DNA from: an uncultured Vampirovibrio sp.
GTDB taxonomy: Bacteria; Cyanobacteriota; Vampirovibrionia; Gastranaerophilales; Gastranaerophilaceae
DNA: 35,549 nt
NCBI GenBank assembly: GCA_910577635.1
Contig: CAJTNR010000019.1
Span: 1,689-37,237 of the forward strand
Reading direction: 5' to 3'
The position numbers and the translations under genes were made by a program. The notes below the pieces were generated by a model. That model was not told where the DNA came from and searched no databases. It worked only from the letters and a program-made list of their open reading frames with translations. Below, piece after piece: positions 29,645 to 35,549 of the stretch (positions within the stretch are counted from its first letter, which is position 1; the number at the start of each line of letters is the position of its first letter).

Positions 29645-31818
29645 TACATTTCACCCATGCCAAAAGTAAAGAATCCGGATTTTCTATCAACTCCTGCGGT
29701 ATTAGTTAATGGCAGACCATAGTCAAGATTGATTGGTCCAAGTCCAGGGATAAATATTCTCAAACCAACACCGGCACTAATTGCATAACCCGGTTTATCA
29801 TAAACCTTAGAGCCTATTGATGTATTGAATAAAGTACCTGCATCAACAAAAGCTGCCAATCTTAAGTTATTAAGGAAAGAATTAGAAGTCAATCTGTCAA
29901 TAAAAGGAATTGGCATTCTAAACTCAGCACTTCCCATCATATAGCCGTCTCCAACACCAACTTCTGAAATATTGAAACCACGGATTGTATAAGGACCGCC
30001 AAGAGCAAAATTAGCAAACTCGGGAACATTCCCATGAATTTTTCCTCCGGCTTTTGCTGTTAAGACAACAGAAGACTTTTTACCCACAGCGCCGAATTTT
30101 CTTATCATACCGTGGAGTTTTCCAAAAGTTTCACCTGAAATTCCAAGGTTTTCTTCAAGAGTAATTCTAGCTAATACACCTTTTCTTGCATTCACTGCAC
30201 TATCTCTTGTATCATAAGTTAGAGCAGGAGTAACTTTAATAAAGAAACCGCCGTCAAGTTCTTTTTCTCTATTACTCCAAGCAATTCCTCTTTCGAAGTA
30301 CTTAGCTCTCATCTTGCCTTCATCACCTTCGGATAAGTTGACATTCTCAACTCCGAATCCGATTGAACCTGATAAATTTTTATATGTTGTAAACTTACGC
30401 GCAATTGTAGCTTCAGCTCCGAATCTTTTTTCAATTGCCAAAGGCACCTGGTAGCTTCCATAGTAGCGAACAAAGCCTCTAAGAGCTAAAGACTGATTTT
30501 CGCGCTTAAACATTGGTTCCAAAAAACTCAACTCACCTTGAAAATTCGCTTTATTGATAACCGAACTATCATTCATTAAGACACCTGTTCCAGCGAGCAA
30601 ATTAAGGTTTAGTTTTTGTCCTAAGCCTCTAAAGTTGTTTTCTCCAAAACCAACAGATCCAAAAAACCCTGAAGCTGAATCAATCCCTACCCCGAGTGAA
30701 ATTTTTCCTGTTCTTTGTTCTTCAAGGGCTATATAAACATCATACAAACCTGTTCTTTCGTCTTGTTTTAATTCTCTTTGAACATCTTTAAAGGCTTGCG
30801 TACCCATCAGCCTTAGGATATCGGAGCGCATTGTGTTTTCATTATAAACACAGCCTGGTTTTAGGAATATATTTCTTTTTACGATAAAATCTCTTGTTTT
30901 ATTGTTTCCATCAACAATAATATCCCCTATTACACCTTCATCAATAAGAATATTGATATATCCATCTGGATCATCCGCAACTTTTTTAACTCTAGCAAGG
31001 ATATACCCTTTAGAAGAATACAGCTCCTGAATTTCATTAATTGCATTATTAATACTTAGAATATTCTGCGGTTTTCCTATGTAAGGCTCAAGAATTGTCA
31101 TTATTTCACTATTTGAAACACTGTTGTTGCCGACTATTCCAAAACCAGCTACAGGAGGATTTTCCTCTAAAACAATTCTTAACTTTACATTGTTATTGTC
31201 AATTTTAATAGGCAGCGCTCTTATATTCTGGGTAAAAAACCCGGTATTATAAAGAGTTCTTAAGTCATTGGATACATCAGAGCGGATATACTGATACCCT
31301 TCTTTGGATTTAATTTGTTCTTTAATATAGTTAGCATCAAGTAAATTGTTGCCGAATATCTCAAGCTCTTTAATTAAAACCACTTCAACATCATCATTAA
31401 TATAGGTTCTTTCTTCCTCCTGAGTAATTTCTTCTTCTGTTATTGAAGTTTGTTCAATAGTATCTTCCTGTTTAGTTTGTTTTTTCTTTCTTTGGAAAAA
31501 CTTTTTCTTTTTTTTGGGCTTTTCTTCTTTTACTGTTTGTTTTGGATTCGACTCAACTTCTTTTATTGATTGAGGAAAAATACTCTCATCCTCATAAGAA
31601 GAAAAAGGAGTATCTTGTACTGGAATTTCTTCTATTTTTAGTTCTTTTTGTTTTTTAGAATCTTTTTTTGTTTTTGGTTTTTTCTTAATATTCTTAGTAA
31701 TATTCTTAAGCTTTTTAAACTCGGCTATATCAATCCCTGAAGCAAAACAGCTGCCAGTATTAAAAAGAAGCGCAAAAGATATAAAAATTATAAGTGTTTT
31801 TATATAAATCTTTCTCAT
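29641..31818 (-). CDS. bamA: BamA/Omp85 outer membrane assembly protein
   Basis: The 725-residue protein has a signal peptide (residues 1-27) followed by an unusual Lys/Glu-rich low-complexity linker (about 33-145). Three POTRA domains follow (about 146-220, 222-295 and 297-368; GNN recurs at the second strand) and a 16-strand-type beta barrel (370-725). GPYTIRGFN carries the conserved RGF of barrel loop 6. BamA folds and inserts outer membrane proteins, so the organism has an outer membrane. Three POTRAs match cyanobacterial Omp85 rather than the five of proteobacterial BamA. The chain ends FGMGEMY, with Tyr in place of the usual terminal Phe. A TamA-like paralogue is the alternative. Confidence 0.92.
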   Translation of the reverse strand: MRKIYIKTLIIFISFALLFNTGSCFASGIDIAEFKKLKNITKNIKKKPKTKKDSKKQKELKIEEIPVQDTPFSSYEDESIFPQSIKEVESNPKQTVKEEKPKKKKKFFQRKKKQTKQEDTIEQTSITEEEITQEEERTYINDDVEVVLIKELEIFGNNLLDANYIKEQIKSKEGYQYIRSDVSNDLRTLYNTGFFTQNIRALPIKIDNNNVKLRIVLEENPPVAGFGIVGNNSVSNSEIMTILEPYIGKPQNILSINNAINEIQELYSSKGYILARVKKVADDPDGYINILIDEGVIGDIIVDGNNKTRDFIVKRNIFLKPGCVYNENTMRSDILRLMGTQAFKDVQRELKQDERTGLYDVYIALEEQRTGKISLGVGIDSASGFFGSVGFGENNFRGLGQKLNLNLLAGTGVLMNDSSVINKANFQGELSFLEPMFKRENQSLALRGFVRYYGSYQVPLAIEKRFGAEATIARKFTTYKNLSGSIGFGVENVNLSEGDEGKMRAKYFERGIAWSNREKELDGGFFIKVTPALTYDTRDSAVNARKGVLARITLEENLGISGETFGKLHGMIRKFGAVGKKSSVVLTAKAGGKIHGNVPEFANFALGGPYTIRGFNISEVGVGDGYMMGSAEFRMPIPFIDRLTSNSFLNNLRLAAFVDAGTLFNTSIGSKVYDKPGYAISAGVGLRIFIPGLGPINLDYGLPLTNTAGVDRKSGFFTFGMGEMY

Positions 31819-31855
31819 CTATTTTTTCACAAGTCTAATAATAATATCTTATAAC

Positions 31856-31884
31856 ATTATACAGCTAAAATTTAACAAGTCCAA
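31856..31884 (-). promoter_or_regulatory. sigma70-type promoter of bamA
   Basis: Minus strand TTGGAC (31884-31879), a 17-bp spacer and TATAAT (31861-31856). The leader would be about 30 nt, ending GTGAAAAAATAG before the ATG, with no good Shine-Dalgarno. Confidence 0.65.
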
Positions 31885-32014
31885 AAAACTTAACAAAATA
31901 CTCAATTTACCCTATATTTTTAAAGAAAATGTTACAAATAAAAATTATTTATGTAAAAAATAATTTATTTATACTAATATTTTATTAAAACAGACCATAA
32001 AAAGTGATAGAAAA

Positions 32015-32620
32015 GTGCATATAGATAAAAATCATAAAGCTCTTATAGAATCTGTTATTAAAGAAAACTCAAGGTACAAAGGAAACGAACAGCTGCTTAA
32101 TATTATCCTTGAAGCTGTTTATAAAAAATCTTACCTGTTGCTTGATGCAATGAAAGATACAAATCGTTTAAAACGCCACCTTGAAGATATTACAATGACC
32201 TGCATTGAACAGGTTTTAGCTGAAAAACAAAAGTTTGAAGGAATTAGAATTGTTAAAAGACCAAAACCTGAGCCTCCTATTACAAAACAAGAACCTGTTC
32301 AAAAAAAAGAATTTTCCAAAGAAAAACTAAAAGAACAGTTCCAGTTGTTTGAACCCGAGGATTTGAGCTCAATTGATGATCCAAGGGATTATTATCCCAA
32401 TGAAACTTTTGTTGTTTCTAAACTTGAAGCTTTTATTGACTATATAAAAGAAATTGATAAATGCTACAAAACAAAAAAATACTATGATATCTTCTATTCA
32501 AGATACATTAAAAAACAAGATCAAATCCAAATAGCGCAGGAATTAGGGATTAGTCAGGTTGAACTATCTAAAAGATTTGTTGAACTTGTTAATTTAATTA
32601 AAGATAGATACAAACATTAA
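32015..32620 (+). CDS. putative DNA-binding protein with sigma-region-4-like HTH
   Basis: The 201-residue protein appears to start at GTG 32015; the ribosome site is poor, and TATACT at 31970-31975 may be the -10. The N-terminal helical part (1-75) is followed by a Pro/Lys linker (80-105) and an acidic patch (EPEDLSSIDDPRD). The C-terminal segment FYSRYIKKQDQIQIAQELGISQVELSKRFVELVNLI (160-195) reads as a helix-turn-helix of sigma70 region 4 type: 'RYi...sq.qIA.eLgiSq..lSkr'. Region 2 is not visible, so it is not a complete sigma factor; a regulator or anti-sigma-like partner is possible. clpB follows 65 bases downstream. Confidence 0.7.
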   Translation: MHIDKNHKALIESVIKENSRYKGNEQLLNIILEAVYKKSYLLLDAMKDTNRLKRHLEDITMTCIEQVLAEKQKFEGIRIVKRPKPEPPITKQEPVQKKEFSKEKLKEQFQLFEPEDLSSIDDPRDYYPNETFVVSKLEAFIDYIKEIDKCYKTKKYYDIFYSRYIKKQDQIQIAQELGISQVELSKRFVELVNLIKDRYKH

Positions 32621-32629
32621 AATAAGATT

Positions 32630-32651
32630 AATTTTAGAAAAATTTTAGAAA
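32630..32651 (+). repeat. 11-bp tandem direct repeat in clpB leader
   Basis: AATTTTAGAAA occurs twice without spacing (32630-32640 and 32641-32651), just upstream of a TATAAA box (32659-32664) and the clpB ribosome site. No CIRCE-type inverted repeat was seen, so heat-shock control by HrcA is not indicated. Confidence 0.5.
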
Positions 32652-32685
32652 AATCCTTATAAAATAAATATAGAAAGGATTTTTT

Positions 32686-35280
32686 ATGTTTGACAATTTT
32701 ACTGATTCAACAAAAGAAATTATTCTTGAAGCACAAAACAAGGCTCTTGAAAACCATAACACTCTAATTGAGCCTGTTCATTTGCTTTATGCAATGACAA
32801 ATACAGATACAGAACCTGTAAGTTCTTTATTTAAAGAACTAAAGCTCAACTCCCGTTTATTTATAGAAGATATTAACAATATTCTTAATGAATTGGCTAA
32901 AACAGATGGGATTAACAATCAAATTTACTTTAGCAAAAACCTGCTTAAAGTAATTGAACTTGCAAAACAAAAAGCGCAAAGCCTTAAGGATAAATTCGTA
33001 TCAGCTGAGCATCTTTTACTTGCAATTGCAGAAGATAGCGAGCTTAAAAGAATTGCTGATAAGTACAATTTAAGTCAGGATAATATTCTTAATGCCATTA
33101 AAAATATTAGAGGAGGCAAAAAAGTGGATAGTAAAAACGCAGATGAAGACTATAAAATTATTGAAAAATATTCAGTTGATTTAACAAAACAAGCAAGCTT
33201 AGGAAAACTCGACCCTGTAATAGGGAGAGATGAGGAAATAAGAAGAATAATTCAAGTGCTCAATCGAAGAACAAAAAACAACCCCTGCTTAATTGGTGAA
33301 GCAGGAGTCGGAAAAACAGCAATTGTTGAAGGTTTAGCACAAAGAATTATAAGAAAAGATGTCCCTGAGAGCTTAAAAGATACAACTTTAATTTCTCTTG
33401 ATATCGGAGCTTTAATTGCAGGGGCTAAGTTTAGAGGAGAATTCGAAGAAAGGCTTAAAAAAGTTTTAAAAGAGGTCGAAAAATCAGATGGAAAAATAAT
33501 AATGTTTATAGACGAACTCCATACCGTAGTTGGAGCAGGAGGAGCAGAAGGAACAGGGGATGCAGGCAATCTTTTAAAACCAATGCTTGCAAGAGGCGCA
33601 ATTAGAACAGTAGGAGCTACTACAATTAATGAATATAGAAAATATATCGAAAAAGACCCTGCCCTAGAACGCCGCTTTCAACCGATTCTTGTGGATGAAC
33701 CCTCAGTTGAGGATACAATATCAATCCTAAGAGGATTAAAGGATAAATACGAAGTCCACCACGGAATAAGAATTAAAGACAGCGCCCTTGTAGCTGCAGC
33801 TAAACTATCAAATAGATATATCCCTGATAGATTCTTGCCTGATAAAGCAATTGATTTAGTAGATGAAGCTTCAAGCGCCATTCGAATTGAGATTGATTCA
33901 ATGCCTGAAGAACTCGATAAACTCGAACGACAAAAACTTCAGCTTCAAATTGAGCTGCAATCTATAAAAGACGATAATGACGAAGAAAAAATCAAAAATG
34001 TTGATAATCAGCTCAAAGATATTAACTCAAAAATTGAAGTTCTAAAAACCCAGTGGGAAAAGGAAAAATCAACCATTAAAGGTGAAGTTTCAATTAAAAG
34101 TGAAATAGAAAAAACAAAACTTGAAATAGAGCGCGCTCAAAGGGATTATAACCTTGAGCTTTTAGCAAAACTTCAATATGGAAAACTTCCTGAACTTGAA
34201 GAGCAGCTAAAAAACTGCAAAAACAATGAACATAAAAACACTCTTTTAAAAGAAGAAATTGATGAGAACGATATCGCTCAAATTATATCTAAATGGACCG
34301 GAATTCCTATAGCAAAACTGGTTGAAAAAGAAAGTCAAAAACTTCTTGATATGGAAAATGCTATAGCAAAACAGGTAATCGGTCAAAAAGAAGCGGTTCA
34401 AGTTGTCTGTGATTCAATAAGAAGAGCACGATCAGGATTAAACGACCCTAAAAAACCAATAGGAACATTTCTGTTCCTGGGTCCTACAGGGGTCGGCAAA
34501 ACCGAACTTGCAAAAGCATTATCGCGCTTTATGTTCTTAGATGAAAACAGCCTGATTCGAATTGATATGTCAGAATACTTAGAAAAACACTCAATTGCCC
34601 GTCTGATTGGAGCTCCCCCGGGGTATGTCGGCTATGATGAAGGCGGGCAGCTGACAGAAGCTGTTCGAAAAAAACCATACTCAGTAATTCTATTTGATGA
34701 AATCGAAAAAGCACATCCAGATGTTTTTAATTTGATGCTGCAGATATTCGATGATGGAAGATTGACAGATTCTAAAGGACGAACAGTTGATTTTAAAAAT
34801 ACAATTATAATATTAACTTCCAACATAGGCTCTGATATCATTCTTGATAATGCAATTAAAGGAATGATAAGCCCTTCCAATAAAGAACAGGTTAAAGAAG
34901 AAATTACAGCCAAGTTAAGAGAATACTTTAAACCCGAATTCTTAAACAGAATTGATGAAACAATCTTTTTTGATGCTCTCACTCTTGATAATTTATCAAA
35001 TATTGTTGATATTCAACTTATAAGCTTGATGGAATTATTAAAAGAAAGAAAAATTGAATTTACCATAACAAAAGAAGCAAAAGAACATCTTGCGCTTCAA
35101 GGCTACAACCCGATGTATGGAGCAAGACCGCTAAAAAGGACAATTAGACAGCTTATCGAAAATCCCTTGTCTAAAGCTCTTCTTAAAGGCGAGTTTAAAG
35201 ACGGAGATAAAATAAAAATCGATTTTAAAGATGAAAAAATTGTCTTTTTGTCTAATGAAAACGAAGAAAAAGAAAGCTAA
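32686..35280 (+). CDS. clpB: ATP-dependent chaperone ClpB
   Basis: The 864-residue HSP100 disaggregase works with DnaK to pull proteins out of aggregates. The N domain (1-145, two Clp repeats) is followed by AAA+ module D1 (Walker A GEAGVGKT 204-211, Walker B IIMFIDE 271-277), then the long coiled-coil M domain (about 405-530, DKLERQKLQLQIELQSI and onward) that distinguishes ClpB from ClpA/ClpC. Module D2 has Walker A GPTGVGKT (599-606) and APPGYVGYDEGGQLTEAVRKKPYSVILFDEIEKAHPD. The ClpP-binding IGF/LGF loop is absent, as expected. The C-terminal domain is complete (GYNPMYGARPLKRTI). AAAGGA stands before the ATG. Confidence 0.96.
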   Translation: MFDNFTDSTKEIILEAQNKALENHNTLIEPVHLLYAMTNTDTEPVSSLFKELKLNSRLFIEDINNILNELAKTDGINNQIYFSKNLLKVIELAKQKAQSLKDKFVSAEHLLLAIAEDSELKRIADKYNLSQDNILNAIKNIRGGKKVDSKNADEDYKIIEKYSVDLTKQASLGKLDPVIGRDEEIRRIIQVLNRRTKNNPCLIGEAGVGKTAIVEGLAQRIIRKDVPESLKDTTLISLDIGALIAGAKFRGEFEERLKKVLKEVEKSDGKIIMFIDELHTVVGAGGAEGTGDAGNLLKPMLARGAIRTVGATTINEYRKYIEKDPALERRFQPILVDEPSVEDTISILRGLKDKYEVHHGIRIKDSALVAAAKLSNRYIPDRFLPDKAIDLVDEASSAIRIEIDSMPEELDKLERQKLQLQIELQSIKDDNDEEKIKNVDNQLKDINSKIEVLKTQWEKEKSTIKGEVSIKSEIEKTKLEIERAQRDYNLELLAKLQYGKLPELEEQLKNCKNNEHKNTLLKEEIDENDIAQIISKWTGIPIAKLVEKESQKLLDMENAIAKQVIGQKEAVQVVCDSIRRARSGLNDPKKPIGTFLFLGPTGVGKTELAKALSRFMFLDENSLIRIDMSEYLEKHSIARLIGAPPGYVGYDEGGQLTEAVRKKPYSVILFDEIEKAHPDVFNLMLQIFDDGRLTDSKGRTVDFKNTIIILTSNIGSDIILDNAIKGMISPSNKEQVKEEITAKLREYFKPEFLNRIDETIFFDALTLDNLSNIVDIQLISLMELLKERKIEFTITKEAKEHLALQGYNPMYGARPLKRTIRQLIENPLSKALLKGEFKDGDKIKIDFKDEKIVFLSNENEEKES

Positions 35281-35289
35281 TATAATAAT

Positions 35290-35371
35290 ACCGGAGTTAA
35301 TCCTGCCACCTATTTAGTGTTTTTGTTCACGTTTATAAATATATTAAGGACAGGTTGAAAACAGCTCCGGT
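35290..35371 (+). ncRNA. candidate structured RNA element after clpB
   Basis: ACCGGAG (35290-35296) pairs with CTCCGGT (35365-35371), and inside it CCTGCC pairs with GGACAGG with one bulged A, making an imperfect hairpin of about 82 nt. TTCTTATTGTTTT follows. A TATAAT (35281-35286) precedes it directly, so it could be a small RNA, a clpB terminator, or a leader element of the next gene. It matches no riboswitch consensus I know. Confidence 0.35.
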
Positions 35372-35516
35372 TTCTTATTGTTTTAAAATATTGCCTGGTT
35401 AAGATTTTTTGTAAACATTTGTAAAAAGAATGAAAAATTTTAACAAGTTTGTTTTTTTATGGGTTTTTATACATTGATGTAAATAAGTCAAACACAAGGA
35501 AAGGGAAATAATATTT

Positions 35517-35549
35517 ATGTCCCGGTGTAACGATACCATTACACGGTCT
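35517..35549 (+). CDS. start of a gene running off the window
   Basis: ATG 35517 opens a frame to the window end (11 codons, MSRCNDTITRS) after an AGGAAAGGG ribosome site at 35497-35505. The codons CGG (twice) and TCC are uncommon in this AT-rich window. Too little is visible to name the protein; the ATG and ribosome site are the only support. The bases also contain a short inverted repeat (GTGTAA ... TTACAC). Confidence 0.4.
   Translation, partial: MSRCNDTITRS

Noticed and set aside
32600..32690. CIRCE heat-shock operator before clpB
   Set aside because: The TTAGCACTC-N9-GAGTGCTAA pattern is absent; only a tandem direct repeat is present.
34632..34982. 116-codon minus-strand frame within clpB
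   Set aside because: It is an antisense shadow of a highly conserved AAA+ module.
1..35549. CRISPR arrays, tRNA, rRNA, tmRNA, insertion sequences, prophage integrase
   Set aside because: No regular spaced repeats, no tRNA T-loop pattern, no rRNA-like sequence and no transposase or integrase motifs were seen.

Overview
The window is about 35.5 kb of low-GC bacterial chromosome from a diderm. My best inference is a non-photosynthetic cyanobacterial relative of the Melainabacteria/Vampirovibrionia (Gastranaerophilales) type. The reasons are: the F1-ATPase beta and epsilon genes (atpD-atpC) stand alone as a pair, the arrangement typical of cyanobacteria and plastids; the BamA homologue has three POTRA domains, as in cyanobacterial Omp85; RNase E/G has a charged tail; and several proteins (N-terminal 'SASQAR' protein, small Cys-cluster protein, membrane/GH13 block) look lineage-specific. 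No taxonomic search was possible.

Layout. 1-2.8 kb: end of a membrane protein, HU, a SpoIID-type peptidoglycan enzyme, and a two-gene unit ending in a metallo-beta-lactamase-fold hydrolase. 2.7-4.0 kb: a small AT-rich accessory patch with two tandemly duplicated AbrB-like proteins and a small HAD phosphatase. 4.1-5.9 kb: atpD-atpC. 6.0-10.9 kb: a DegT aminotransferase, an NrtR-like Nudix regulator, then a small ORF, DUF2344, RNase E/G and a membrane protein overlapping or tightly packed in one transcription unit. 10.9-12.8 kb: a Cys-cluster protein and a hybrid-cluster-protein homologue that has lost most metal ligands. 12.8-22.2 kb: a four-gene minus-strand operon with two homologous membrane proteins and two unusual GH13 (alpha-amylase clan) proteins. 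22.4-27.4 kb: a STAND-like TPR protein overlapping rsmG, then purB, then a convergent LD-carboxypeptidase. 27.4-29.6 kb: a possible structured RNA, then three lineage-type small proteins (one secreted). 29.6-35.3 kb: bamA, a sigma-region-4-like HTH protein and clpB. The window closes with a possible structured RNA and the first codons of another gene.

The most interesting items are: (i) the membrane/GH13 operon, whose two glycosidase-like proteins keep the three acidic catalytic positions but lose the conserved region-I histidine, one of them with a roughly 440-residue insertion; (ii) the Hcp-like protein without its hybrid-cluster ligands; (iii) a recurring promoter architecture in which a -10 box lies 6-7 nt before the ATG (spoIID-like, nrtR-like, STAND-TPR, purB, ldcA), predicting leaderless mRNAs, whereas other genes here have ordinary Shine-Dalgarno sites; and (iv) two intergenic stretches that could be structured RNAs. 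All functional names rest on motif reading alone.
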